In this document: in pieces, positions 45,891 to 58,020 of the stretch
Position numbering within the stretch: the first letter of the stretch is position 1
Layout of the letters: each line of letters opens with the position of its first letter
Source: Hydrangea macrophylla
Taxonomy: Eukaryota > Streptophyta > Magnoliopsida > Cornales > Hydrangeaceae
Length of the DNA stretch: 64,000 nt
Direction: 5' to 3'
NCBI GenBank assembly: GCA_033977485.1
Contig: CM066984.1
Location: forward strand, 107,975,691-108,039,690
Made by a program: the position numbers and the translations under genes
Notes under the pieces: generated by a model
Told to the model about the DNA's origin: nothing
What the model saw: only the letters and a program-made list of their open reading frames with translations
The model's database searches: none

Positions 45891-46817
45891 TATCAAGTCG
45901 GATATTTAAAACATGAGATTTCTTATGAATCACAAGTCTAGAATTCATATCAAGCTACAGTCTTAAGATTTCAGGTGGAGTACTAGGGTACTGAATATAC
46001 GCTGGATCTCTATTTATATGCGAAACCTACGAGTATTGACACATTTTTCAAGAAAATATATAGTTAAGATTTTTACAAAACTTTGCCAAATGCGGCCTAA
46101 GAGGTATCAAAACGTAGATCTTACCTCAAAGAGTTCAAATACCAAATCTGTAGAAAAACTGACAGACGGAAGGTCGCCGATCGGCGTCATGAAGCTCGTA
46201 GGAATAAATCTCCTTTCACTCACTCTCTCTCACTCTCACTCTCTCTCTCTCTCTCCAAGATATTTGTTTTGGAAAGATTTTATGAACAAAGTATCTGATG
46301 TTTTCTATTTATAGTCACGAATCTCAGAAATTATGTTTACATCCTCACGAGTTCTCAAAACTTCTAATTGTCTCCCGAAATGTCTTAAACGTCTAATTCA
46401 TTGATTCACGAATGAAAACTAAAAATTGTAAAAGTTTTCACCTAGTTTCCATTTGGGTCTGAAATCACGTTTTGAAAACTTTTTTCGTGGAATCTCTAGA
46501 TATCATACTTTTTATGCAATGGATCACCTACGTTCTCATTCTAACATTCCACATGATCTAAAACAAGATCAAAACTATCAGTACTCTACACAGGTAAAAA
46601 TATACTATTTACAAAATACCAGATAATTCAAATAACATTTAAATCCTATAAATGTCATTAATCATGTCAATGCATCATGAATTCTCTGATTACCGTATCC
46701 TCAATTGGCACATCTCCATTAACCCATGTCAACTCACTTGATTATTAATCAACATTAATAATCCTCAAAATTCACCTATGCACTTTAAATAAATGGTTTT
46801 CCGGGACGGGCGTGACA
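45891..46817 (-). repeat. Element A 3' LTR, inner part
   Basis: Continues the LTR interrupted at 16,495 and matches 53,806-54,720 of the other LTR. It ends GGGCGTGACA. On the minus strand CTATAAATAG (46,305-46,314) is the likely TATA box, followed by a (GA)n leader (about 46,212-46,255 on plus as CT). Confidence 0.92.
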
Positions 46818-46829
46818 GCTCTCCCATCC
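46818..46829 (-). other. Element A polypurine tract
   Basis: The minus strand reads GATGGGAGAGC immediately before the 3' LTR. Confidence 0.7.
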
Positions 46830-46849
46830 AAAAAGGAAGTTTGTCCCCA

Positions 46850-49250
46850 AACTTATACCTCATAATTTGAAAAGATACAAATATTTGTTCCTCAACTCTC
46901 CCTCATTCTCCCACATAGCCTCCTCAATCGTGTGACTACACCTTAATACTTTCACCATCGGAATCGTCTTTATTCTCAATACTTGTTCTTTCCGATCCAA
47001 TACCTCTATCGGATGCTCTATATACGTCAAGTCTTTTTGAATATGTAATGGTTCTAGTATGATGATCTTATTCTTATCGATCCATCATACAGCGTCTCAA
47101 CATTGACACATGGAAAACATTATGCACATGCTCCAGCTCGGATGATAAGGCTAGTCAGTAAGCCACTGGTCCTATTCTCTCTAGGATCTCAAACGGTCCT
47201 ACGAATCTCGGGTTAAGTTTTCATCGCTTCTCAAATTGAACAATGCCTTTTGAAGGCGATACTCGCAGGTTCACAAAGTCTCCTACCTCTAATATCATCG
47301 GTCTTCGTTTAAAGTCCGTGTAACTCTTATAACGACTCTGAGTTACCTTAAGTCGCTCCTGGATTAGCTTCACCTTCTCGGTAGTCAACTGTATTATCTC
47401 AGGTCCTATCAACCTTCTATCCCTACCCTCAGTCCAACAAACCAGTGAATGGCATTTAAGGCCATACAAAGCTTCATACGGTGCCATTCCAATACTCGAC
47501 TGAAATCCATTGTTGTAAGCAGATTCAATCAATGGTAGATGTTTTTCCCAATCACTCCCAAAGTCTAGAACACATAACCTAAGTATGTCCTCTAGCATCT
47601 GAATCATTCGCTCTGACTGTCCGTCGGTCTGAGGATGAAATACGGTACGGAAAGTCAACTTGGTACCTAGGGGTGGGCACACTTCGGGTCAACCCGAAGT
47701 TTCAACCCGAACCTGAAGTTTCAAAATCGAACTGAAATTTTAAAACCGAATTGAACTAATTTCAGTTCGGAACCGAACTATAGTTATAATTACAGTTCGG
47801 TTTTCGGAAGGGATTTAAAGTTAGGTTCGAAATCGAATATCCGAAGTTTTGGGGGGTATATGTGTAATTTGTTGAAAAATATTAGGGTTAGTATATGTGT
47901 AGTGTGTACAACCAAGCACAGATTCATATATGAATCATATCATCTCAGTCTCGCCTCTCTGCTACTTCTCTCTCTCTCTTCGACTCAGTCACTCAGCCGC
48001 CACTGATGCCTATAGTGGTCCGCCGCTGACGACTCCCCACTTCCTCAGCCCTCCGGTGACTCCCTGCTCCAGTTGCTGCCTACCGCCGCCGGCGACTCGC
48101 CACCCACCATCTCGCTTACTCTCTACTTCTATATCTAAATGTTGGGTAGTATTGAGGTGGATCTTGAGCTTGAATTTGTGTTTTTTATATGAAATTAGGA
48201 AATGGGTTTTGGTTCATTTTGATTTTTAGCCTAGAAATTATTATTCAGAGGAACATATATGTGTGTGTGTGTGTGTGTGTATATGTATATTTCTGATAGT
48301 GGAATATTTCTGATAGTGGAATCTTGAGATCTGAAGAACATATATATATGTATATATATATGTATTGTATATATATATTTGTCTTTTATTTTTCGATTAA
48401 ACACTTCCATTTTCAGTCATTAAGTTTCATTTTACTGGAAAATGTGTTTATTGTCTCTGTGATTTATTGTTGTTTAGATCTTCTTGTAACTCTTGAATCT
48501 GCTTGTGATAGCGTTTGTTTCCTTAAAACTAAACAATTAATGCTTTAACTGAAAACTTTGAAACCGAAGTTCTGAACCAAACCCCAACTTAAACTTCAGT
48601 TTCGAACTAAACTTTCGAACTTTAGTTCAGTTCAGATTTCGGTACCATAAATCCCAACCCGAACCCAAATAACCAGAACCGAAGTTGTCGGTTCGAAATT
48701 GAACTGGCCGATTGCCCACCCCTATTGGTACCCATGGCCTTTTGCAACCTTTCCCAAAACCTCAACGTAAAACTACTATCGCGATTTGATACAATCAGTA
48801 TTGGAACTCCGTGTAATCTCACAATTTCTTTTACATATAATTCCACTAAACTTGAAGGCTTAGTCGTCTTGATCGGTAGAAAATGAGCTGATTTTGTCAA
48901 TCGATCAAGTATAACCCAAATCTTGTCATTTTTGTTAGGTGATCGCAGAAATCCAAAAACAAAATCCATCGTAATCTCATCCAATTTCCATTCTGACACA
49001 AGCAATGGTTGTAGTAGTCTTGCAGGTACTTGTCTCTCTGCCTTAACTTATTGACACGCTGAACATTTTGAAACGTACTTGGCAACTTTTTGCTTCATAC
49101 ATTTCCACCAAAAGTTCTCTCGTATGTTCCGGTACATCTTATTACTTCCCAGATGAACTGAATACTTAGTACTATGTGCCTCCTCTAGAATTCTTTCTTT
49201 CAAATCTATTACATTCAGTACACACAAATGATTTCCAAGCATCATTACCT
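46850..49250 (-). pseudogene. Element A integrase (interrupted by hAT)
   Basis: The integrase would insert retrotransposon DNA into the genome. Reading right to left: the zinc-binding domain (EAHSTKYSVHLG...YVSKCSACQ, about 49,180-49,050), then the core with TMDFVFGFLR and WVILDRLTKSAHF (about 48,980-48,890). The second catalytic block reads VSNRDSSF where the family has SDRD, so the metal-binding Asp is Asn. A 1,057-bp hAT element interrupts the core after KAMGT. The frame resumes with TVFHPQTDGQSER carrying the catalytic Glu (about 47,640), then SIGMAPYEALYG and a C-terminal GDFVNLRVSP region. Downstream, EERIGPVAY-like and NVFHVSMLR phrases run to about 46,870 with stops. Non-functional. 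Confidence 0.88.
47668..48724. mobile_element. Non-autonomous hAT element inside the integrase
   Basis: 1,057 bp, with inverted ends TAGGGGTGGGCA and TGCCCACCCCTA, flanked by perfect 8-bp TSDs TTGGTACC (47,660-47,667 and 48,725-48,732). Subterminal regions are rich in GAACCGAAGT/AACCCGAA motifs on both sides, as in the short hAT MITE at 9,882. No transposase was seen. The centre (about 47,990-48,110) is a GC-rich CCGCCG/CTCCGGTGACTC segment unlike the rest, perhaps captured gene sequence. (GT)n and (TA)n repeats lie at about 48,258-48,370. Confidence 0.92.
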
Positions 49251-49319
49251 CTTATTTCAAAATAAATTCGGGTCGTTTCCCTAAAGGTATTCTGACTCTC
49301 ATTTTGCACAGATAATAAT

Positions 49320-51010
49320 CATTGAATTGTTCTGCCTTTTATCTCATCTATGATGCTTGGGTGGGCTATGATTGCCATCATTAAACCACCATTCGTCTCA
49401 GGAATTACATCTAAATCCAAGCGTTCCATCTCTTTGACTAACTCTTTTCGTTCGGTCAGCTCGTCAGCTAAATTTTGTATTGTCTTTCGGCTTAAAGTGT
49501 CGGCTACTACATTAGCCTTCCCTGGATGATACTGTATCGAAAGATCATAATCCTTCATTAACTCTATCCATCTTTTTTTATCTCATGTTCAAGTCTTGTT
49601 GCGTGAATACGTATTTCAAGCTCTTGTGATCCGTGAAGATCTCACATTTCTTACCATACAAGTAGTGTCTCCAAATCTTCAAAGCATAGATTATTATGGC
49701 CAATTCAAGGTCGAGAGTCGGATAATTAACCTCATGTGTCTTCAACTATCTAGATGCATAGGCAATCACTTTGCCACTTTGCATAAGCACACACCCCAAA
49801 CCTTATTGCTAAGCATCACTATAGATTACAAACCCCTCGGTTCCGGATGGTATTGTCAAGATAGGTGCTCTTGTCAACCATAACTTTAAGATGTCTTCAC
49901 ATTTCGAACTCCACTAAAACATAACACCCTTTCTCAATTTCATCATAGGTAATGAGATCCTTGAAAAATTCTTAATGAAACGGCAATAATATCATGCTAA
50001 CCCCAAGAAACTTTGAATTTTTGACACTGAATTCGCCCTTTGCCAATTTGATACAGCTTCTACCTTGTGAGGATCAACTGAAACACTATTCTTGTCAATC
50101 ACGTGACCAAGAAAAGTAATGCTAGATAGCAAGAGTTCACATTTCTTCAATTTCCCAAACAATTGCTTCTCTAGTAATCTCTGAAGTATAAGTCTTAAAT
50201 GTTGCTCATGTTCTACCACACTCGGCGAATAGATAAGGATATCATCTATGAACACGATCACAAAATCATCTAAGTAATCTTCAAATACTCGATGCATAAG
50301 GTCCATGAACGCAATTGGTGCATTGGTAACCCCAAATGGCATGACTAGGAACTCGTAGTGTCCGTATCGTGTTCTGAAAGTTGTCTTGTTTACTTCTTCC
50401 TCCTTTACTTTCAACTGGTGATAACCCGATCTCAAGTCTATCTTTCAAAAATACTTGTGTTCTACAAAGTTGATCGAATTGATCGTCAATCCTAGACAAC
50501 GGATACTTTTTCTTGACTATCAATTTGTTTAATTTTCAAAAATTGACATACATTCGCATTGAATCGTCTTTCTTCTTTACGAATAACAGTGGAGCTCCCC
50601 ACGGTGATATGCTAGATTGAACGAAACCTTTATCGAGTAATTCTTATAGTTGGATTTTTAATTCCTTCAACTCTATAGGTTCCATTCTATATGGTGCTTT
50701 CGATACGGGTCTTGAGTCTGGCATTATCTTAATGGAAAACTCAATCTCCCTCTTAAGAAGAACATCTGGTAAATCATCTGGAAATACATCTGGATACTCT
50801 CGTACTACTGGAATGTCTTCTACTTTCAATTCGGTCACCAAAGTGTGAACTATTGAGCATAGAAATCCCTGACATCCCTTTTTCAATGACTTACCCATTC
50901 GGATAGCCAAAATTAGATATGGTGGTGGTATAACCCCACTCCCTCGGAAACAAAAGCTTTCGTGCACCGGTGATCGAAAATGAACTTATTTACGTTCACA
51001 GTCTATCGTG
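49320..51010 (-). pseudogene. Element A reverse transcriptase and RNase H
   Basis: These domains would copy element RNA into DNA. From right to left: the RT leader REYPDVFPDDLPD and RPVSKAPYRM (about 50,810-50,680), KKKYPLSRIDD (about 50,515, then frameshifted), and a clean 147-residue stretch at 50,435-49,992. That stretch has RSGYHQLKV, FLVMPFGVTNAP and the active-site FIDDILIYS (residues 62-70), then GHVI and IQSFLGLA. The RNase H region (about 49,990-49,560) is badly broken. It ends with [20 protein letters not shown] and LSRK at 49,558-49,480, typical of Ty3/gypsy. Several frameshifts and stops make it inactive. Confidence 0.9.
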
Positions 51011-51179
51011 GCTTGGTTAAGAGATAACCAATCCATTCCCAATATCACATTAAAGTGGTTCACCACAAGCAGTATGAGGTCTAAGGCCATCGACTTCTCA
51101 CCTAGTTTGATCTTACAGTCCTTATATATTGTAAATGTTACTATTAGCTTGCTAAGTGGTACCGCAATAGATAGTTCAT

Positions 51180-52440
51180 GCCCTAGTGGCGCAGACTTAA
51201 CATTAAAATGTTCAAAAAATGACGCGACACAAATGAATGAGCAAATCCCGAATCAACGACTATGCGTGCTAAGTGCGAACATACAAGCACTACACTTAAG
51301 ACCACTATATCCATAGCAGCCATATCCCCGGGATTCATCTGAAATGATCTTCCCTCATGTTGTTCCATTCCTTGTCCCCTATCATTAGATTGCTTTGGCT
51401 TCCAACCACTTGAAGCCATAGAACCCGCTCCTTGTTGTGGACGCTTCCTCGGACAATCCTTCGCTCGATGTCCGACGGTACCACAATCAAAACACTTGAT
51501 TTGGAAATTGGGTGTAAAAATTGCATTGCTCACCCCTTGGTTCCTATTTTGAGGGTTGGTCATAAAGCTTCGACTGGTATAGGGTCGGTTACAAAGCGAA
51601 CACAACAATATATATGTTACTTGGCGCCCTCCTGGGTACACTGAATCTAGAACTAGAGCCTCGTATAAATGACCTCTTAAAAGCTCCACCCATGCTCAGG
51701 TCACCACTTTCATTGTGTCTCTTCCCTTTTTGGTTTTGTCTCGCCCTTTCTATTATACTTTCGGCCACAAGTGCGGTTTGTTGTACCACCGCAGTAGTCG
51801 AATGTTCATAGGTCTCTACCCTCAAACGGATGTTCTCCCTTAATCCTTCCTTGAACATCTTTGCTCTATCCTCTTCCAATGGCACCGACCCTTTCCAAAA
51901 CCTCAATAAGGCATTGTACTTTGAAGTATATTTTGTCACAGTCATATCTCCCTGCTTAAGGTTATCAAATTCCCTCTTCTTTGAATTGGAAGCGGAATAT
52001 GAAAAGAATCAAAGATTTAACTCCTCCCTGAATCCTTTCCAAGTTATCGGTACTCCCTGGTCCAATACATTAACCCACAAATTCTAGGCTTCACCCTTGA
52101 GTACGTCACTTGCATTCTCAATTTTCTAGGTATCATTCATCGGAATGGATATGAAAATTCTCTCCATATCCATCACCCAGTGCTCTGCTAATGTCGTGTC
52201 TGATGTCCTGCGAAAATCCATCGGTTTCTGTCTAGTAAATTGTTCAGACATGGATCTTATACTCCTATTTTTAGGTGCAAGCACAACGGCTATTAGTGTT
52301 GGCTGAAGAGAAGGTATTGGAAATAGTCATTCCACTATACTATGTACTAAGTTTCCGATAATCCCCATCATTTCTGCCAGATAGTCTATTCGGGCATGTG
52401 GCAATTGATCGTGGTCGTCACTAATGATTCTCAACCTGTC
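51180..52440 (-). pseudogene. Element A gag and protease
   Basis: Gag forms the particle and the protease would cleave it. On the minus strand a likely start is ATG at 52,251 (MSEQFTRQKP); a start further upstream cannot be excluded. Family phrases LAEHWVMDMERIF, GVPITWKGFREE, QGDMTVTKYTSKY and FKEGLRENIRL follow with at least two stops. The nucleocapsid knuckle CFDCGTVGHRAKDC (C-x2-C-x4-H-x4-C) is at about 51,494-51,453. The protease active site DSG (VVDSGFAHSFVS) is at about 51,254-51,246, with FA where most relatives have AT. The frame between gag and knuckle is damaged near 51,600. Confidence 0.87.
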
Positions 52441-52613
52441 ATCCTCAATGCATAAATTTTATGCATGTATGATAAGAACATGATCATGTATGTATGACAA
52501 CATACAATATACAACAATCATCACTAAAGTATAAAGATGCATTCTAGAATGTACGCCAAGTCACTCAATACTCCACACAAGGTCGAATGTTCCCTAAAGT
52601 TTTGTTACCTGTA

Positions 52614-52628
52614 GCTCTGATACCAATA
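52614..52628 (-). other. Element A primer binding site
   Basis: The minus strand reads TTGGTATCAGAGC beside the LTR edge at 52,631, matching initiator tRNA-Met. Confidence 0.88.
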
Positions 52629-52630
52629 AA

Positions 52631-54720
52631 TGTCACGACTCATCCCACTACGGGTAGAAATAGGACACATGGCACGCCACCAAGGCTCACCCAATACAAT
52701 TAATGTTCAAGTAGCAGAAAAGAAATAAGTAAAAGTCCCAATTTCAGAGTTATAAAAAGTTTTGAAAATAGTTAAGGAACAAAATAATTTTGAAAACAGC
52801 AACCCAGTTGACGGAAGAGAGGTCCTAGTCGAATGCTCTGGAAATACAGAGAGCATAATAGCTTTAGGATTAAATCCAGACGACTGTGTCGGGGACCCAG
52901 TCGCCTATGGTGACAAACTTCCAGTCGACTGGTACCTGTCCGGTCGACTGGACGAGGTCAAGCAAAATGTCTAGTTTTTATGTTATTTCCAGTCGACTGT
53001 GAAAGAAACCAGTCGACTGATTCCTTTGAAAATTGAAAGAAAAATTTCGTTAAAACAGGGGTCCAATCGACTGGACTAACGACCCAGTCGACTATTTTGG
53101 CAAATCCGGCACACTCTGTAGAATTCTAAACCTATTATTCTCTAACCAAACCCAAAGTAATTCCAACAGTATTACAACATTATCAACCATACTTACAAGA
53201 GTTCTACTATAGATTATAATACGATGATCCATTCCGAGATTCAATTACAACATATTACAAGCTCTCAAAATTCTTATTACAACTCTAGGAATTGAACAAA
53301 AGTATAAACAAAAACTTTCTCATCGTCCCATCGGCCTAACTCCTCACGCTTCTTCTTACCTTTCTTCTTATCACATGCTCAGTTATATGCTGAGTGCACA
53401 ATTATAAACATATGCTTATATGACAAATCATGATCTAAAATATCAAAACATATCAAAATAGTCTCCGGGGTGAGAGATACGCATTTATCCAATAATGGAA
53501 CAATGGAATTGATGTTGTGGAGGGCCTCTCCCAACCACTCATCCAAGTGTCCTGGAAAGGCCTTCTCCCAAACCATACACTGTGCCTGGTAAGGCCTTCT
53601 CCCAAACCATGCACTGTAGTCGTCACTACAAAATCCTCAAACATAGAGGAGATTACCCCCAAAATGAAATTATATCAAACCCCCATTTAACCTACATAGA
53701 CATATAGCTTGCTCACATAAACACATATACATGTTTTTCATACGTATTCACATACATAATTAACGAGCCTGATTAATACATGAATTTTTTCCGGATCCAA
53801 AATATCAAGTCGTATATTTAAAACATAAGATTTCTTATAAATCACAGGTCTAGAATTCATATCTTAAGCTACAGTCTTAAGTTTTGAGGTAGAGTACTAG
53901 GGTACTGAATCTACGCCGGATCTTAGTTTATACGCGAATGAAACCTACGAGTTTTGGCACATTTTTAAAGAAAATATAGAGTTAAGATTTTTACAAAACT
54001 TTCTAAATGCAACCTAAAAGGTATCAAAACGTAGATCTTACCTCAAGGAGTTCAAATACGAAATCTGAAGAAAAACTGACGGACGAAAGGTCGTCGATCG
54101 GCGTCGTGAAGCTTGTAGGAATAAATCTCCTTTTCTCTCTCTCTCTCTCTCCAAGATATTTGTTTTGGAAAGATTTTATGAACAAAATATCTTATGTTTT
54201 CTATTTATAGCCACGACTCTCAGAAATTATGTTTACCTCCCCACGAGTTCTTAAAACTTCTAATTATCTCTTGAAACGTCTTAAACGTCTAATTCATTGA
54301 TTCACGAGTTAAAACTAAAAAATATAAAAGTTTTCACCTAGTTTTCGTTTGGATCCGAAATCACGTTTTGAAAACTATTTTCGTGGAATATATAGATATC
54401 CTACTTTTTATGCAACGTATCACCTACGTTCTCATTCAAACATTCCACGTGATCTAAAACAAGATCAATACTATCAGAAATACTCTACACAGGTAAAAAT
54501 TAACTATTCACAAATTACCAGATAATTCAAATAACATTTAAATCATCTACATATCATTTAATCGTGTCAATGCATTACGACTCCTCTGCATACCATGTCC
54601 TCAATTGACACCTCACCATTGACCCACGTCAACTCAATCTTGATTATTAATCAACATTAATAATCCTCAAAATTCACTTATGCACTTTAAAATAAAAGAT
54701 TTTTCGGGATGGGCGTGACA
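52631..54720 (-). repeat. Element A 5' LTR
   Basis: 2,090 bp, TGTCACGACTC...GGGCGTGACA. TATA box (minus) at 54,201-54,210. Palindromic CAGTCGACTG cluster at about 52,800-53,095. Confidence 0.94.
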
Positions 54721-54725
54721 AACTT
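54721..54725. other. TSD of element A (right)
   Basis: AACTT, identical to 15,311-15,315 before the left LTR. Confidence 0.92.
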
Positions 54726-54828
54726 TGGTTAGTGACAGGGATATATTAATTCAATTCGAATTTTATTTACAATCCATTTTTTAAGGTACGACATGTCTCT
54801 TAATAAATTGTACATTTTTTTTTTTTAG

Positions 54829-54980
54829 GAATTAATAAATTGTACTTGAATAAACGAAATTAATGAATGTTAATCTATCTATTAACATTTTTTTTTTTTT
54901 TTTGAGAAATTAATAAATTGTACTTGAATAAACAAAATTAATGAATGTTAATCTATATATCTATTAATATTATATTAACA
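54829..54980. repeat. 78-bp tandem duplication
   Basis: A block containing ATTAATAAATTGTACTTGAA, then GAATGTTAATCTAT and a poly-T run, occurs twice at a 78-bp offset (ATTAATAAAT at 54,831 and 54,909). The copies differ at a few bases. Confidence 0.85.
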
Positions 54981-55650
54981 TATATAAAAGAGTGAATACC
55001 TCGATTTGCGTGCAATTTTGAAATTAATTTTTCCAATTTCTTACGTTGCCTATTTCTTTTGTCCTATTTGATAATTTTGACTCTAAAATTTTGGTTTCTT
55101 GATTTTATTTGGTGCTTGCCAATTTGTTTTGTCTTATGTTTTTTAATCATTATTTTTTTGTCTTATTCAGTCACGCGGCTACTGTTGGCTTGTTACCATG
55201 ACAGAGAGGGGCTTTTGGGGTTTGTTCTGGACCAACAGAGAGGCACCGATAAGGTCCTGTTTAGCAATTCTAATTTGGTTAGTTTGTGAACAATTTTGTC
55301 TTTATATGTAATTTCATTCCAATATTGGTTTCTTTTTCCTTCCATTTAGATGATGACGTAATGGCATTAGCATTCAACATTTTGTATCTTAAATGGTTTT
55401 TTAACTTTGTGTGATATTAATTTATTAATAATAAACTAATAAATTAATTTATTAAATTATTGAATTAGTAAATTACATTATTGAATTGATATATTTAGCA
55501 TTCTAATGACAATTAATTATGGAGAATAATTTTGCTCATCCAGGCTACTAAATTGGTTGAACAAATAGGACCCATCATTTTCTATCGTTAATTCATCCCG
55601 TGACACATATACCCATAGTCACTAAGAGGCTGTTTGAGAGAACTTGTGTT
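54940..55650. repeat. Local duplication, copy 1
   Basis: Three segments, beginning near AAAAGAGTGAATACCTCGAT (54,985), near 55,395 and ending near GAGAGAACTTGTG (55,645), recur in the same order at about 56,900-57,990. No coding sequence or terminal repeats are evident. Confidence 0.65.
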
Positions 55651-56333
55651 TTAACGATTGCAATAGTTTTTGTCATAATAGAAATTATGGTCCAAATAAA
55701 CAGTGACATATGTAAAGAAGATTAAAAGAAGATTGACAGTAGTTAAATTGCAAAAAGTATGCCAGTAGTTAAATTGTAAAAGTCTACTCAATGGGAAGAT
55801 AAAATGTGTACTATGTTTAGTTAAGTCATTATGTACACAATTAAAAAGAAGATTAAATGCAATTAATTTTTTAAAAAATGGCTTTGTTATGCCATTAATA
55901 TAATTAAAAATAGTACATTCTCATTGCATTATGTTCTATGACTTTTACAATTTGACTATTATATTTTTGTAATTTATTGACTCCCAAATTTGAATCCAAA
56001 TTATGATTTACAAATGTTTTAACAGTTGTAATACATTCAACGACAATAGTGACCATTTAATTCTTCTAAAAAATTGCTCTAAATTACACAACTATCAAAG
56101 CATTTGAGAACCAAATCTAACCATATGTTCTCTTGAGACATCCTTTTAATTTTAATATTGACCAAAAATTATTTTATAATTATGTTCAATTCTTTTTAAC
56201 AACGGCTCCAGTAGATTAATTCTTAAGATTTGGTTAGTGAAAATTCTATACATGTCATACAATATCCTATTTTTGAATGTAATAATTTATAAAATGGGAT
56301 ACCACATGATATTATAATCATATGTTGCAATGA
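55651..56333. other. Intergenic, AT-rich
   Basis: No gene seen. Part of it (about 55,975-56,050, ATTGACTCCCAAATTTGAAT...) resembles 56,700-56,770. Confidence 0.45.
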
Positions 56334-56480
56334 TGGGTAATGCTAGGGACACAAAAGGTCATAAAGAGATACTTACAAAAGTATTTGGCATTCCATGTGG
56401 CAGTAGGACCCACCACACTTAATTCAAACTATGGAATGCCACATGGGTACCCCATGTGATAAAAAATAAAAGAGTCTTTT
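56334..56480. mobile_element. Partial M9-type MITE
   Basis: Begins GGGTAATGCTAGGGACAC, like the M9 ends. An inner inverted pair (GGCATTCCATGTGG / CCACATGGAATGCC-like) is present, but the matching right terminus and TSD are not found. Confidence 0.45.
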
Positions 56481-56879
56481 TAATTGTGTTAACGACATAA
56501 TTACGATAATTTTTTACCGAATCACCTTTAGTCTTCTATTCAATTATGTAATAACTTAATAAACGTATGACACATGTTTATCTATCCCATGTTATCTTAG
56601 TTCACTTTTTGGGTTCGACTACTTTTATACTTTGTAATTTCTATTTTTTCCCCTTTAGTGTATTATTTGTCTTGATCTCATACATTAATTTGTCAATATC
56701 ATTGACTCTCAAATTTGAATTTGAATTTTTGATTTCCAAATGGTTTAATAATTGTACTACATATAATTATAGTAGAGATAGGTGAAAATTTTTTTTTATT
56801 TTTTTATTTTTATATATCAAAAATTGTTATAAGTAGCAAAGTACGTATCTAAGAACCAAATTTGGGAACTATAATATTA

Positions 56880-57995
56880 TTTTAATTTCTATTAATAACA
56901 TATACAAAAAAGTGAATGCCTAGATTTGCATGCAATTTGCAATTCAATTGTCCAATTTTGGATTTTATTAACTTGCTTCGTTCTTCTTAGTAATTTCATC
57001 CATGTAGCCATCACTTTGTTTTGTACTTTTGACAATTTTACCATAGTGATCAGTAATATCACATAGTACTGTATGTGAGTACAATTGTTAAACTATTTAA
57101 AATTTGTTGGCATTCTCCCAATTTGCCGTCTCTCTCTATTACACCTCTGAATGACCTGGGTACACAATACCATTACAAAATCCATATTTCTACACTACAT
57201 CCGAATATACGTCATCATCACACCCCCCATGGATCATCATGTGAGTAAAACAAGATATAAGGGGGAGAGAGTGCCTAAATGTGATGTTGAAGGCAGTTTC
57301 TACCTTGACAATTGTACCATAGTGGTCGGTAACACCACATAGTATTGCATGTGAAACAATTTTTAAATCATTTAAAAACCAAATTTATTTGCATATTCAG
57401 CAACCAAAAAAAGGTTATTACATAGGAGGCAATAAAAAATTTAAAATTATAAAAAATGATTTCTTTTTATACGCAAATTAATTATAAATTTCATCTTCCC
57501 ATTTGTGTTATCTTCTTTGACTTTTATAATCGGACTACTTTTATTATTTGTAATTTTCATTTTTTCTCCTTTAGTTGTGTATTATTGTCACCAAAATCAA
57601 GGGCTATATGATGTGTTGGGTGTAGAATTATGTGTGGATTTAGATATGGGTGTAGCATTTTTGTTCTATTTTAGATTAAGTAATGCCATGCATTCAAAAA
57701 TTGTTATCTCAAATGGTTCCCTAATACGTGATAAATTAATAAATTATTGTCACATTAATTTATTAATGATAAATTAATAAATTAATTTATTAAATTAGTA
57801 AATTAAATGATGAAATTACATATTTAGCATTCTAATGATAGTTAATTATAGAGAACAATTTTGCTTACCCAAGCACCTAAATTGGTTGAATAAGTGAGAC
57901 CCATCACGTTTTTTCATTAATTCATCCAATGACACATATATATACACATAGTTACTAACTAAGAGACTAAGAGACTGTTAGGGAGAACTTGTGCT
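56880..57995. repeat. Local duplication, copy 2
   Basis: Counterpart of 54,940-55,650. The end segment (about 57,713-57,990, with TTAGCATTCTAATGA and ATTGGTTGAA) is the clearest match. It holds an extra inner duplication: ACCATAGTG..CACATAGTA segments at about 57,038 and 57,315. No gene was recognised. Confidence 0.6.
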
Positions 57996-58020
57996 TTTTA
58001 TACAATATCTTTTATCTGAA

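Larger units (their letters stand above)
15316..54720 (-). mobile_element. Element A: Ty3/gypsy LTR retrotransposon (outermost layer)
   Basis: Both outer ends are TGTCACG...GGGCGTGACA, and identical 5-bp duplications AACTT flank the whole block (15,311-15,315 and 54,721-54,725). The coding orientation is minus: 5' LTR 52,631-54,720, primer site beside it, gag-protease-RT-RNase H-integrase running leftwards, polypurine tract at 46,818, and a 3' LTR split by the nest. Without insertions it is about 9 kb. The LTRs differ by roughly one base in eight to ten and pol has many stops and frameshifts, so A is old and dead. Element order is that of Ty3/gypsy (PR-RT-RH-IN). Confidence 0.93.

Noticed and set aside
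47930..48229. 99-residue open frame inside the hAT element as a gene
   Set aside because: No recognised domain, and it lies in a non-autonomous transposon; kept only as a possible captured fragment.
15316..54720. An endogenous pararetrovirus or envelope-bearing retrovirus
   Set aside because: Domain order, primer sites, LTRs and 5-bp TSDs are those of LTR retrotransposons; no movement protein or envelope-like frame was seen.
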